A stretch of DNA of 15,698 nucleotides. It comes from JAVBLV01 sp031553195. Its GTDB lineage: Bacteria > Bacteroidota > Bacteroidia > Bacteroidales > P3. Of the stretch, positions 4,920 to 13,905 are shown piece by piece (within the stretch, counting starts at the first letter, position 1; each line of letters starts with the position of its first letter). The notes under the pieces were generated by a model. That model was given only the letters and a program-made list of their open reading frames with translations, was not told the DNA's origin and ran no database searches. The translations under genes were made by a program, and so were the position numbers. The stretch lies in NCBI GenBank assembly GCA_031553195.1, contig JAVBLV010000063.1, positions 1 to 15,698 of the forward strand, in the 5' to 3' direction.

Positions 4920-7763
4920 TTATTTCAATTTCTTGGCTTTGGCGTCTTCAATCAGTTTGTCGCCTTGTTTTTCAGCTTGATTTATTACGTTCGACGCTTG
5001 TTTATCTGCTTCGGCATTGGCTTTGTCTACTTTTGCCTGCGCCTCTTGTTTTACTTTTTTAGCCGCTTCTTTGGCCGCCGCTTTAGCAATAGGATTACTG
5101 GCTTTATCTACTAAGGCCTGCGCTTGTTTGTCGGCCTCGTCCATAATCTGAGCTGTGGTTTTTTGCGCTTGGCTGCGAATGGCGTCGGCTTGCTTTGTCG
5201 CTTCGGCTACTAGTTTTTCTTTCTGCTTTGTCGCTTCGGCAATGGCTTTGTCAATTTCTGCATTTACAGCCCCTTTCCCTTCTTGAATTTTTTCCTCGAC
5301 GACTTTCTTTACTTCTTCTTTCAATTCGTTCGCCATGCCTGTTGCGCCTACTTTTACGGTGGGTTTGGTTACGGTTCCGCCAACCAGAACGTCGAATTTA
5401 ATATTTTCCGGCGCTTTTACGCCCGTTTTTCCCGAAAGGGAACTTACAAAATTATCGGCAGTATTTCCTAACTCGGCGCGGGGAACATTCATTTTAGCCA
5501 CATAATTGATCGTTTGATCCAATCCCATTTGTCCGGAAATATTCGAAGTAATATTGCCCATCTTTACATCGAACGGATTTACATGCACATTTCCATCAAT
5601 AATTTCGAAAGCAATATTTACTTTATCCAACGCCACTTTTTTCAGTTTGTCCAATTTAGTTGCCGAAGCAATCATTTCCAATGTTTGCAAGCCGGATATT
5701 TCTATGCGCGAAGTTTGTAAGTTTCCTTTGGCCTGAACCGTATTTAAAACCGGAGAAAGCGTTTTGTCCAACAAAGAATTCATCTTCACTTTTATCGAAA
5801 CCTTTCCTTGCGTATGTTCGGCTACAGGCATCAGTTTCTGAACGGTATTGAATGTCTTGAAAGCTTTTTGAATATCCAATTCTTTTACGTCCAGATTCAA
5901 ATCCACCACGGGTTTATCGATTTGCGCCGCAGAATAATAACCCGAAACGGCTACTGCAGAACCCAGCGTGTTTAAATTCAGATTTTTCAAATCCACTTTT
6001 TGATCCTTGACTTCGATATTTCCTTTCAAGTTATCAATTTCAATGTTATCGTAAATAACTTTGTTAAAAGCTGCATTCAAAGCAAAATTGATATTTTTCG
6101 GAATTTCTATTGCGGTCATCGGTTCTTGTTCCGCTGGCGTCGTAGCCGCCGACGGCGTTGAAGAAGATGCAGTAGCGGCCGCTTCTTCTCCCATAATATC
6201 TTTCAAGTCGAAATAATTCGATTTAACATCTAATTTTCCTACAATAGTTTGGTCTCTGAAAACATAGGGAAGGTAATTTTCTACTTTTCCGGCGGCAAGA
6301 AGGTCGCTCTTTCCCAATTTTACATTCAACTGTTTTAAATCTAAATATTTAGATGAGAACTCCAAATGCCCGGAAGAAATATCGACGGGTTTAGCCAAAT
6401 CTTTGGAAGCATATTTTATATTTTCTAAAATAATGTTCCCCAAGGCATTGAAATCCTCGTAACGTTCTTTCTCTATAGAAGACATGCGTCCGGAAAGGAC
6501 AATATCTATTTTTAACAAACCGCTAAGCGTTTGGTCTTCGAGAGGATAAACATCTTTTACGCTGTTCAGATTCAAATTTCCTTTGGCTTTCAAATTCAAG
6601 TCAGGATCGGAAATAGGCGTTCTTACCAATAATCCCAAATCAAATGGGTTTTTATCCAATTCGAAATGAAAACCGGAAACATTAATAATGGCGTTATCCA
6701 GGCTTCCGCCTTTGCTGCTTATATTGGCGGCAATATTGATATTGTCAACCGATTTAGGTAAATCGGGATACTTAAACATGGCATTGCCGACTTTTAAATC
6801 AATTCCGAAAGCGGGATAATTTTCCCCTTCCATGCGTCCTTTGGCGAAAGCCGAGAAAGTCAGTTCCCCCTTGGTTTGTATTTTCTCGAAATCTTTCATG
6901 TAGAGAGCGGGAATCAAAGACAGCAAATCTTTAAATTGCATTTTTGGCGCCGAAAGTTTTACGTCCATATCAATAACCGTGGAGTCGGGCATAGCGACAA
7001 AACCTTCCAGATTCAACAGGATTTCGTTCAACCGGAATTCGGTTTTATTGAACGTATATTTAGAGTTCAATAAATCTGCCGCAATTTCCGATTCCAATCG
7101 TATTCTGGCTTTGTTCAAAAATGCGACGCCAGTTTGGCTGTAAGTAACCGAATCGATAGTAGTTAATATTTTTAAAGTAGTAAAATCCTGAGTCATATTT
7201 CCCGCCAGGCGGAAGTTCAGGTTGCTTACTTTTGCTTTGGAACGCGTGCTATCATCTCTGTAAAGCAGTTCTGCATTGTTGATTTTGAGTTCTTTCAATT
7301 TAAGTTTAAAAGCCGATTTGGAAGTATCGGCAGACGCTTCGGTTTGAGAAGTATCGGAAATCAAAATATCCATGTTCGACTTGCCGTCTGCCAATGTAAT
7401 CAAATTTACTTTGGGTTTGTCGATAATAATTTTTTGAATCTTGTACCCGTCGTTTCCGAACACGCTCATAAGATCGATAACTACGTTTAAACGTTTTACC
7501 GAAGCCAAGGTGTCTTTTTCAAATTCATTTACGCCTACAATGCTGAAATCATCTATAGTTAGCGAAAAGTCAGGAAAATTACGGAACAGACTCAAACCAA
7601 AATCGTGAAAGTCGACTTTGGCATTCAAAGATTTGTTAACTTCTGTTTTTACAATACTTACAATTTTGTCCTTAAACAGGAACGGAAGGGTAATCAGCAG
7701 GACGATTAAAACCAATAGCGTAATCCCCCCGATTTTCAGTGATTTTTTGACTGTTTTATTCAT
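4920..7763 (-). CDS. AsmA-family envelope protein with Ala/Lys-rich C-terminal tail
   Basis: The 947-residue protein has one N-terminal membrane segment (about 10-30) after a basic stretch, then a long periplasmic region of repeated beta-rich segments typical of AsmA/TamB-like proteins. These are thought to form hydrophobic grooves that carry or bridge phospholipids between the two membranes. Short repeats with the pattern of buried hydrophobics and LNLxLKGNLNL-type strands occur throughout. A low-complexity Ala/Ser/Thr/Pro linker lies at about 524-548, and the AsmA C-terminal-like region at about 590-790. The last ~137 residues (from about 811) are almost only Ala, Lys, Glu, Gln and Asp, with recurring EATKQ and KQA units, and predict a long amphipathic helix or coiled coil. 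The gene has its own promoter and terminator, next to the metalloprotease gene. The exact substrate is unknown. Confidence 0.88.
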   Translation of the reverse strand: MNKTVKKSLKIGGITLLVLIVLLITLPFLFKDKIVSIVKTEVNKSLNAKVDFHDFGLSLFRNFPDFSLTIDDFSIVGVNEFEKDTLASVKRLNVVIDLMSVFGNDGYKIQKIIIDKPKVNLITLADGKSNMDILISDTSQTEASADTSKSAFKLKLKELKINNAELLYRDDSTRSKAKVSNLNFRLAGNMTQDFTTLKILTTIDSVTYSQTGVAFLNKARIRLESEIAADLLNSKYTFNKTEFRLNEILLNLEGFVAMPDSTVIDMDVKLSAPKMQFKDLLSLIPALYMKDFEKIQTKGELTFSAFAKGRMEGENYPAFGIDLKVGNAMFKYPDLPKSVDNINIAANISSKGGSLDNAIINVSGFHFELDKNPFDLGLLVRTPISDPDLNLKAKGNLNLNSVKDVYPLEDQTLSGLLKIDIVLSGRMSSIEKERYEDFNALGNIILENIKYASKDLAKPVDISSGHLEFSSKYLDLKQLNVKLGKSDLLAAGKVENYLPYVFRDQTIVGKLDVKSNYFDLKDIMGEEAAATASSSTPSAATTPAEQEPMTAIEIPKNINFALNAAFNKVIYDNIEIDNLKGNIEVKDQKVDLKNLNLNTLGSAVAVSGYYSAAQIDKPVVDLNLDVKELDIQKAFKTFNTVQKLMPVAEHTQGKVSIKVKMNSLLDKTLSPVLNTVQAKGNLQTSRIEISGLQTLEMIASATKLDKLKKVALDKVNIAFEIIDGNVHVNPFDVKMGNITSNISGQMGLDQTINYVAKMNVPRAELGNTADNFVSSLSGKTGVKAPENIKFDVLVGGTVTKPTVKVGATGMANELKEEVKKVVEEKIQEGKGAVNAEIDKAIAEATKQKEKLVAEATKQADAIRSQAQKTTAQIMDEADKQAQALVDKASNPIAKAAAKEAAKKVKQEAQAKVDKANAEADKQASNVINQAEKQGDKLIEDAKAKKLK

Positions 7764-7808
7764 GATGGATAAATTTAAAACAAAGTTTTTAAATGTTGAA
7801 TTTGTTTA

Positions 7809-7840
7809 CAAAAGTACTGAAAGCGCGCGAATACGGCAAA
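7809..7840 (-). promoter_or_regulatory. Promoter of the AsmA-family gene
   Basis: On the minus strand, TTTG (7840-7837), a 20-base spacer and TACTTTTG (7816-7809) match the Bacteroidota promoter exactly. The predicted start near 7802 leaves a leader of about 38 bases. It shows the gene can be transcribed independently of the metalloprotease gene that ends at 7864. Confidence 0.75.
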
Positions 7841-7863
7841 ATAAAAAAATGACCTTTTAATAA

Positions 7864-10362
7864 TTATTCCAGTTTTGTTTTGATTAATTCGCTCAAATAT
7901 TCGTAATGCGCTTTGGTCATGGCATCTGTTCCGGACATGGTTTTTAATTGTTTTTGAAGTCCCTTCAACTGATATATAACAAAAGCCGTAATATCGCTGC
8001 TGTCTCCCGAAGGACGCGTAAGGGCGGTTGTATTATCTTTAACTACCAGTAGCGCTTTTAGTTCGGGAACCATATCGAGCAATGTGGATATATAAACTTT
8101 TTGCAGATTCCGGCGATAAGCGTCGGTTTTTCCCGGTTTAAAAATGGTCTTGTTCAGGTCGCCGAAATAGTCGGCCAACGTATAGGCTTCTTTTCCCAAA
8201 ACCAATTCCGCGCTCGACAAGTTGCGCAATACGCGCACATTAATCATTGCCCGGATAGCGGAAGTATGTATCGTATTCATTACCGAAGACGGTAGTATCT
8301 GCGTTTTGGCAAAGATATCGTTGCTTAACAACCAATCCGGCGTTTCAAAAATATTTTTGTTCAAGTAGTCAAATGCTTCTTTTTGTTTTGCCTTTTCGAC
8401 AAAAACATATATATCGCCCGCCTGCTCCACTCTTTTAGGCGTTTCGTAAATACCGCCAATCCATTTCGCTACGTGTCCCGTGTACCGCAAATACTGGGTT
8501 ACTACCTGATTGTACGTACTCTTTAAATTTTCATAATCGGCATCCGGCACCTTTGTCCATTTGGATAAATTGGCAACTACTATTTTTAAATTCTTTATTC
8601 CCAATTCATTCGCTTTCATTTGGTTATCTCCCAGATCCTCGGCTTGGGAGCGAGGGTCGTTCGGATTAGTTTCGGTTCCGAACCACAAGCGGTTATCTTT
8701 CAATTTCTCAATTACCCATTCGTTCATTTTAGGCAATTCGGCAATAGGGTCGTTGATTTCGGGAAAAAGACGATATCCCCATTCGATAGCCCAATTGTCA
8801 TATATGTTTATGCGGGGAAATAACAATTCGCGGGGAATCCTGTCTTCGGGTTGCGCTACAAAGTTGAAGCGGGCGTAGTCCATAATTGAGTTAGCATGTC
8901 CGTGTTCTTTCAAAAATTCGGAATTGCGCAGGTTTTCCACCGCCGTAGTAAAAGACGAACCGAAATTATGCCTTAATCCTAAAGTATGTCCAACCTCATG
9001 CGAAGACACAAAACGGATTAATTGGCCCATCAATTCATCGTCGAAAGTCATTTTTTGAGCGCCGGTATCCAAAGGGGAACATTGTATAAAATACCAATCG
9101 TGGAGCAGGCTCATTACATTATGATACCAATTGATATGGCTTTCCAGAATTTCGCCGGTACGGGGGTCGGAAATATGAGGGCCGCTAGCATCTGCCACGG
9201 CGGAAGGTTTGTAAACAATGGCCGAAAAACGGGCGTCTTCCAACGACCAAGTGGAATCTTCTTCCCGGCTGGGAGCGCGTTTAGCCATGATGGCATTTTT
9301 AAATCCTGCTTTTTCGAAAGCCGTTTGCCAATCATTTACGCCTTGCATTAGGTAGGGAATCCATTTGGCCGGCGTTGCCGGATCAATATAAAAGATAATC
9401 GGTTTTTCAGGTTCTACCAACTCGCCATTTTTATATTTCTCCATATCTTCTTGCCTGGGTTCCAATCGCCAACGTTTTACCATACGGGTAGCTTTCACTC
9501 CTTGAGGATCCCTGTCAAAATCTATTTTGTAATCGGCAAAATATCCGACTCTTTCGTCGAAATAGCGAGGCGTCATCAAAGTATCGGGCAGGAGAATCAA
9601 AGAACTGTTTAACTCAAAGGTGACGGTTTCGTTGTTTTGCGCCGTAAAAGTCTGTACAGCTCTGAACTCTGTATTCTTAGGATAAGTTCTTATGCTTTCA
9701 ATATAAGATTTGTCGCTTTGCAGCCGGGTTATTTTATAAGCGTCCTTATAATATTTATTGAAAGTAAATAATTCATTTTCGCTGTTTATCAGGTCGGTAA
9801 TATCAATTAAATACGATTGATCGCCCTTTACGCTATCTTTGGTAAGCGCTTTTATATCAAGGTTGGCCATAATGGCGTGTAAATTGGAACGCATCACCGC
9901 CTCGTACATTTCTTTTGTGCTGTCTTTCGAAATCTCGCGTTCCATTATCTTACGTATCAAGAGTTTATTTTTAGCCCCTTTTTCAAAGCGGATCATATTG
10001 TTGTTAATATGATCTCCCGCATAAAAACTCACCCCTTGCCTGAATCCCGCGGCCGATTTGGAAATGCGGTTTACAATAAGCAGATCCTTTCCCAGAAGGC
10101 TATCGGCTATTTCGATATAATAACGACTGTCGGGAGCTACATAAACGTTTACCAACCCTTGGGTTTTTACAGGGGCGCCTTCTTTAAAAAAGGAATTGAG
10201 CGGAACCGGATCTTTAGATGGCGTTTTAGGCGGGGCAGCCACTACTTCTGATTGGTTTTTCCGGGATTTTTTATTCTTGCTTTGGGTCGATTTTTTAGCG
10301 CTGGAACAAGCGAGCAGGCCTATTGTCAAAGTGGATAAGAGCAGTATTCGAATATACTTCAT
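7864..10362 (-). CDS. Zinc-dependent metalloprotease lipoprotein (DUF5117/DUF4953 type)
   Basis: This 832-residue protein belongs to the large metzincin-like lipoproteins common in Bacteroidota. A signal peptide ends in lipobox LLAC with lipidated Cys19, followed by a Ser/Lys/Asn-rich linker (20-50). The DUF5118/DUF5117-like region should span roughly 50-290. The catalytic part carries HEVGHTLGLRH with His455, Glu456, His459 and His465, the full HExxHxxGxxH zinc motif. A Met-turn SIMDY follows with Met494, so the enzyme looks active. It should be anchored in the outer membrane or periplasm and degrade peptides or proteins; the substrate is unknown. Length is normal for the family. TATTTTTG on the minus strand (10421-10414) is a likely -7 box, with no good -33 box. 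AsmA follows 100 bases downstream under its own promoter. Confidence 0.93.
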   Translation of the reverse strand: MKYIRILLLSTLTIGLLACSSAKKSTQSKNKKSRKNQSEVVAAPPKTPSKDPVPLNSFFKEGAPVKTQGLVNVYVAPDSRYYIEIADSLLGKDLLIVNRISKSAAGFRQGVSFYAGDHINNNMIRFEKGAKNKLLIRKIMEREISKDSTKEMYEAVMRSNLHAIMANLDIKALTKDSVKGDQSYLIDITDLINSENELFTFNKYYKDAYKITRLQSDKSYIESIRTYPKNTEFRAVQTFTAQNNETVTFELNSSLILLPDTLMTPRYFDERVGYFADYKIDFDRDPQGVKATRMVKRWRLEPRQEDMEKYKNGELVEPEKPIIFYIDPATPAKWIPYLMQGVNDWQTAFEKAGFKNAIMAKRAPSREEDSTWSLEDARFSAIVYKPSAVADASGPHISDPRTGEILESHINWYHNVMSLLHDWYFIQCSPLDTGAQKMTFDDELMGQLIRFVSSHEVGHTLGLRHNFGSSFTTAVENLRNSEFLKEHGHANSIMDYARFNFVAQPEDRIPRELLFPRINIYDNWAIEWGYRLFPEINDPIAELPKMNEWVIEKLKDNRLWFGTETNPNDPRSQAEDLGDNQMKANELGIKNLKIVVANLSKWTKVPDADYENLKSTYNQVVTQYLRYTGHVAKWIGGIYETPKRVEQAGDIYVFVEKAKQKEAFDYLNKNIFETPDWLLSNDIFAKTQILPSSVMNTIHTSAIRAMINVRVLRNLSSAELVLGKEAYTLADYFGDLNKTIFKPGKTDAYRRNLQKVYISTLLDMVPELKALLVVKDNTTALTRPSGDSSDITAFVIYQLKGLQKQLKTMSGTDAMTKAHYEYLSELIKTKLE

Positions 10363-10653
10363 AATGTATTAAATTTTAAAAGTCCGTTCTATTTCAAGAA
10401 CAAAAATGTTATGCAAAAATACGTGAAATAATGCGATATTGGGCAGCCGGAATGCGTAAAACCCAATAAAATCGATATTAAATATTTATTCAGGTTATAC
10501 GCAAAGTTATTTCATAAATATTGCAGACCTGATCTTTGCAGGCATGTGATATTCCATTGAATTTGCGTAATTAATCCTTTTTTCAAATTCGATTCGTTCA
10601 TAATATTTTTGTAGTTTTGTAGTTTTATATTTATTTGAAACCGGTAATAAAGA
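10363..10653. other. Divergent intergenic region with promoter elements only
   Basis: No gene is supported here. On the minus strand TATTTTTG (10421-10414) probably serves the metalloprotease gene. On the plus strand two adjacent -7 candidates, TATTTTTG (10604-10611) and TAGTTTTG (10612-10619), precede the outer-membrane-type gene. They arise from a short direct repeat of TTTTGTAG. The best -33 candidate for the first is TTTC (10581-10584), 19 bases upstream. Confidence 0.4.
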
Positions 10654-11328
10654 ATGAAAAACTATTTTTGCATACTTGTTTTTGCGTTGATTTCCCAGGG
10701 CCTTTTTGCCCAATGGGAAACGAAGCGCTTGCCAAAACCTTTTCAAGTAGCGGATAGTAATGATCACGATTTGACGGAGAAAAAGAACCCTGTGGATTTC
10801 CATTTGAGCATGGGTACCGAAATTTTTACGGGAGGAGGATTTACTTCTTCTTTGTTTTGGATTTCGCCTGAAATTGCGTACCAAGTTTCTCCGAAATTTG
10901 TTCTTATAACCGGATTTACTTACGGAACCGGTTTGTTCGATACGCCGCAAAGATTTCCTCGCGAGCAGGAGGTTGATTTATCTCCCAGAGAAAAACGAAA
11001 TCAAATAGGCAGTATTTACGTGAGGGGAGAATATCAGGTGAATAATCGCTTGCAAGTGGCGGCTTCAGGATTTTATCAAAGCGGAATGCCTTTTTTGTCT
11101 TATTATCCTGGTATTTCGAATGTGGAGTCGTTCGGGTTTTCTGCCGAAATGCAATACAAGATTGCCGAAAACTCTTTTCTGAATGTCAACATCGCCTTTA
11201 TACAAAGCGATTTCACCATAAGCGATTTTTATTATTCTCCTTATTCCGGTTATTCGGGAAGAGATCCTTTTTTAATGCAGAGAAATGTTGGTTTTGGTTC
11301 CTCGCCATCTCTATTCAGGACTCGATAA
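10654..11328 (+). CDS. Probable outer-membrane beta-barrel protein, hypothetical
   Basis: The 224-residue product begins with a signal peptide (MKNYFCILVFALISQGLFAQ, likely cut after Ala19). The mature part has alternating hydrophobic and polar residues with many aromatics and Gly, in strand-turn-strand patterns such as SPKFVLITGFTYGTG and NRLQVAASGFYQSG. That fits a small outer-membrane beta-barrel of about eight strands. I do not recognise a named family. The last residues (SSPSLFRTR) do not look like a barrel end, which normally finishes on an aromatic residue, and the stop codon lies about 30 bases before a palindromic repeat cluster. The 3' end may therefore have been replaced or frameshifted. 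The long minus-strand frame across 10507-10950 is its shadow. It is transcribed divergently from the metalloprotease, probably alone. Confidence 0.75.
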   Translation: MKNYFCILVFALISQGLFAQWETKRLPKPFQVADSNDHDLTEKKNPVDFHLSMGTEIFTGGGFTSSLFWISPEIAYQVSPKFVLITGFTYGTGLFDTPQRFPREQEVDLSPREKRNQIGSIYVRGEYQVNNRLQVAASGFYQSGMPFLSYYPGISNVESFGFSAEMQYKIAENSFLNVNIAFIQSDFTISDFYYSPYSGYSGRDPFLMQRNVGFGSSPSLFRTR

Positions 11329-11355
11329 ATGCAAGATTTTAGATGCTGCCTGAAT

Positions 11356-11390
11356 ATAAGTCAAGGCGTGACTTAGAGTCACGCCCTGAC
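11356..11390. repeat. Dispersed palindromic repeat, copy 1
   Basis: Arms TCAAGGCGTGACT (11361-11373) and AGTCACGCCCTGA (11377-11389) enclose loop TAG; one pair (A-C) is mismatched. It starts with ATAAGTC, as does copy 2 at 15666. It lies about 30 bases after the outer-membrane-type gene and could act as a bidirectional hairpin or weak terminator, although no T run follows. Confidence 0.75.
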
Positions 11391-11430
11391 TAGTCCGCTA
11401 AGTTACGCCCCCCACTAGTCTATCGACTAG
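11388..11430. repeat. Secondary inverted repeats in the palindrome cluster
   Basis: GACTAGT (11388-11394) pairs with ACTAGTC (11414-11420), and CTAGTC (11415-11420) pairs alternatively with GACTAG (11425-11430). Between them, the reverse complement of 11398-11410 reads GGGCGTAACTTAG, a near copy in the opposite direction of the core GGGCGTGACTTAG. The cluster therefore looks like two related units head to head. Confidence 0.5.
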
Positions 11431-11529
11431 GAACTAAGCATATTAAAGTCATTGAAAATCAGTATAACAAATTATTATATCTGCGATATTGCTTAAAACG
11501 CCTAATTCAAATTATTTATTTTAGACTAT

Positions 11530-11566
11530 CAATCAATTAAAATTGGTATTAGGCATACATTGATTG
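11530..11566. repeat. Inverted repeat near the end of the DUF486 gene
   Basis: CAATCAAT (11530-11537) and ATTGATTG (11559-11566) are perfect 8-bp arms around a 21-base spacer, just beyond the minus-strand stop at 11595. With no GC-rich stem or T run it is a poor terminator. The rest of 11431-11594 shows nothing else I can name. Confidence 0.3.
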
Positions 11567-11594
11567 CCAAGAAACCCCTATTGTTATCCATCTT

Positions 11595-11963
11595 TTATTT
11601 CTTAAAAATGAAATAAACGGCCAAAATCAAAAATGCAAATCCGATAATATGGTTCAGCTTGAACGTTTCGTTTTTGAATACCAAAGTAGTGAAGATAGTG
11701 AAGACCGTTAAAGTTATTGTTTCCTGTATGACTTTAAGTTGCCAAAGATTAAACGGTCCTCCGTTTCCGTCAAAGCCAATCCGGTTGGCCGGAACCTGAA
11801 AACAATATTCAAAAAAGGCAACGCCCCAGCTAAAAAGAATTATTGCCGGCAACCCCCAATTAGTAAACCAATTCATTTCTTTGAATTTTAAATGACCATA
11901 CCAGGCAAAAGTCATGAATACATTAGCAATAATCAAAAGTCCAATTGTTGTAAATGATTTCAT
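11595..11963 (-). CDS. DMT-superfamily small membrane protein (DUF486)
   Basis: The product has 122 residues from the chosen ATG. It matches the DUF486 pattern: an N-terminal segment with NVFMTFAWYGHLKF, a central FFEYCFQVPANRIGF motif, then QLKVIQETITLTVF and a C-terminal hydrophobic helix (IIGFAFLILAVYFIF). Four membrane segments are expected, as in half-size drug/metabolite transporter relatives. The family's substrate is unknown. An upstream ATG at 11993 would add ten residues (MKICFEKQYF) that fit the family poorly, so I start at the second Met. The gap of 38 bases after the M48 gene suggests shared transcription. Confidence 0.88.
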   Translation of the reverse strand: MKSFTTIGLLIIANVFMTFAWYGHLKFKEMNWFTNWGLPAIILFSWGVAFFEYCFQVPANRIGFDGNGGPFNLWQLKVIQETITLTVFTIFTTLVFKNETFKLNHIIGFAFLILAVYFIFKK

Positions 11964-12001
11964 AAAATATTGTTTTTCAAAGCAAATTTTCAATAACCGG
12001 A

Positions 12002-13252
12002 TTATGATCCTTTTTGCGCAAAAGAGTCGAGCCTGGCCAAACGTTGTAAAGTCGCGGGGTGCGAATAATGAAAAAAGACATACAAAGGATGCGGGCGCAG
12101 ATTACTCAGATTATCTATTGAGAGTTTTTTCAATGCGCTTGCCATTGCAGGAGCGCCGGCATTTTCTGCGGAGAACAAGTCGGCTTCGTATTCATGTTTA
12201 CGGGAAAGCATATTTCCCAATAATCCGAAAATCAAAGAAATGGGCGCATACAGCAATCCGAAGGCAATAATATTGATATGAAACGACGCTTGATGCGCTC
12301 CCATGGCCTGGGCAATAGAGACGTTATTTAAAAATAAACCCAATAAAAAGAAAACGAACAAACTTTGTATCAAAGAGGCTATCAACCCTTTTTGAATATG
12401 TTTCTTTTTATAATGCCCGACTTCGTGCGCCAACACGGCTACCAGTTCTTCTGTTGTATGATTTTGAATAAGCGTATCGTACAAAACAATCCGTTTCTGT
12501 TTGCCTAATCCGGTGAAGTAGGCATTGGATTTGGATGAACGTTTGGATCCGTCGATAACAAAAATATTACGAAGTTTAAATCCTGCTTTTTGAGAAAAGT
12601 TTTCAATAGCCGTTCTCAGTTCTCCTTCGGGAAGCGGTTTTTGCTTGTTGAATAAAGGGACGATCAGGCGCGAATAAAACATGCTCATGAATATGGAAAA
12701 TACAGATAAAACCGCCCAAGCGATTAACCAGAACCATTCCTGAGAAAGGCTATAGATCCAAATGATCAAAGCAAGGATGCCTCCGCCCAGAACCGCCATT
12801 AATAACAATGATTTTAACTTGTCGATCCAAAACAGTTTAGGCGTCGTCTTATTGAATCCGAAGCGTTGTTCGATAACAAAGGTATGATACCATTCGAAAG
12901 GAGTATTGATTAAATCTAAAATCAAGCCTATGATTCCAAAATATAAAAGAGCCAATAGTATAGGATTTTCGGTATATTGACGCAATAAATCGTCCAGCCA
13001 TCCGAATCCTCCTAATAAAAAAAAGATAAGCGACAGTACAAACATCAAGCCGGAGACGATATAAGAAAAATTCCTGTTTGTTTTTTGATAGTTTATTGAT
13101 TGAAGATATTTTTCCTGATCATAAATGCTTTCCAATTCTTTTGGTAAAGAAGGCAATACATGGCGACCGTTCAATATATCCAATCCTGTTTCCAATAAAT
13201 AATTAAAAACTAATATACAGACAATAATTATGGCAATGGAGGCGCTACTCAT
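12002..13252 (-). CDS. M48-family membrane zinc metalloprotease (Ste24/CAAX protease 1-like)
   Basis: The 416-residue protein combines an N-terminal membrane domain (Peptidase_M48_N, about 10-200, with several hydrophobic helices) with a catalytic domain. The zinc site is HEVGH (His276, Glu277, His280), and Glu354 in HEYEAD is the third ligand. The Ste24-typical block SKRSSKSNAYFTGLG (236-250) lies upstream of it. All active-site residues are present. Eukaryotic Ste24 trims prenylated proteins; the bacterial relatives act on membrane proteins or peptides whose identity is not known here. Length and architecture are typical of the family. It lies 65 bases after RimM with no visible promoter, and the DUF486 gene follows, so the three may be one transcript. 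It is the third putative membrane or envelope protease of the window. Confidence 0.95.
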   Translation of the reverse strand: MSSASIAIIIVCILVFNYLLETGLDILNGRHVLPSLPKELESIYDQEKYLQSINYQKTNRNFSYIVSGLMFVLSLIFFLLGGFGWLDDLLRQYTENPILLALLYFGIIGLILDLINTPFEWYHTFVIEQRFGFNKTTPKLFWIDKLKSLLLMAVLGGGILALIIWIYSLSQEWFWLIAWAVLSVFSIFMSMFYSRLIVPLFNKQKPLPEGELRTAIENFSQKAGFKLRNIFVIDGSKRSSKSNAYFTGLGKQKRIVLYDTLIQNHTTEELVAVLAHEVGHYKKKHIQKGLIASLIQSLFVFFLLGLFLNNVSIAQAMGAHQASFHINIIAFGLLYAPISLIFGLLGNMLSRKHEYEADLFSAENAGAPAMASALKKLSIDNLSNLRPHPLYVFFHYSHPATLQRLARLDSFAQKGS

Positions 13253-13317
13253 AAAAAGGCGTGATTTAATTTTGTTCTATTGAAAAGCAACTTGTTTATT
13301 TTGCGTGATGGATAGTT

Positions 13318-13839
13318 TTAGGATAAATATAAATCAACTAGTCCATTGGGCGATTTTATATAAATGGTTTTATTCTCGCGATCTACTTTCTTTATAACTT
13401 CGTCGATAATAGGAATCAGAATTTCCTTGTCGTGGAATTTTATCTGGAAAATGGCTTGAGCAGGGTAATCCAATACGCTTTCAATAACTCCGATATTTCC
13501 TTTTTCTTCGTCCACGACCGAGAAGTTGACGATTTCATGAAAATAAAATTTGTTTCCTTCCAACTTGGGAAGCATTTCCATAGGCAAGAATAAGTTTTCA
13601 CCTATCAACTTTTGCGAATCTTCGGGACTTACGCCATCGAATAAAACCGTCGCTTTATTATTTTTGATATTCATGGATTGGATAAAATAGGGAATAAGCC
13701 CATTATTCGTTTCTATTAAAACGCTATCCAAATCCAGATAATCCAAAGGTTCGTCCACATCGAGAAAAAGAACCAGTTCTCCTTTATAACCGAAAGGTTT
13801 AGTAACTTTTCCCAGATAAAAACAGTTTTCTTTGTTCAT
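13318..13839 (-). CDS. rimM: 16S rRNA maturation factor RimM
   Basis: RimM binds ribosomal protein S19 and helps mature the head of the 30S subunit. The 173-residue product has the N-terminal RimM domain (about 5-90) opening with YLGKVTKPFGYKGEL (8-22). A PRC-barrel domain follows (about 97-171), with FHEIVNFSVVDEEKG and the DYPAQAIFQI strand. Length is normal for the family. In many genomes rimM sits with ribosomal protein or cell-wall genes; here it lies 66 bases after a MATE transporter gene and before an M48 protease gene, in the same direction. No promoter matching the consensus is visible in the short gap upstream, although a GTCAAC/GTTGAC inverted repeat lies there. Confidence 0.95.
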   Translation of the reverse strand: MNKENCFYLGKVTKPFGYKGELVLFLDVDEPLDYLDLDSVLIETNNGLIPYFIQSMNIKNNKATVLFDGVSPEDSQKLIGENLFLPMEMLPKLEGNKFYFHEIVNFSVVDEEKGNIGVIESVLDYPAQAIFQIKFHDKEILIPIIDEVIKKVDRENKTIYIKSPNGLVDLYLS

Positions 13840-13860
13840 GATATTTTAATAAGGTTAACA

Positions 13861-13889
13861 GTCAACAAGAAAATAAGTAAATAGTTGAC
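13861..13889. repeat. Short inverted repeat upstream of rimM
   Basis: GTCAAC (13861-13866) and GTTGAC (13884-13889) are separated by 17 bases in the gap between the MATE gene and rimM. The arms are too short and AT-rich to be a terminator. It could be a binding site or chance. Confidence 0.2.
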
Positions 13890-13905
13890 GAAATGCCATA
13901 ATTTT

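Noticed and set aside
9022..9351. 109-codon plus-strand frame inside the metalloprotease gene
   Set aside because: It is antisense to the catalytic domain with its zinc motif and has no start context or domain of its own.
10507..10950. 147-codon minus-strand frame, very rich in Arg and Lys
   Set aside because: It lies antisense to the signal peptide and first strands of the clearly coding plus-strand gene at 10654-11328. Its composition is that of an antisense shadow and it has no domain.
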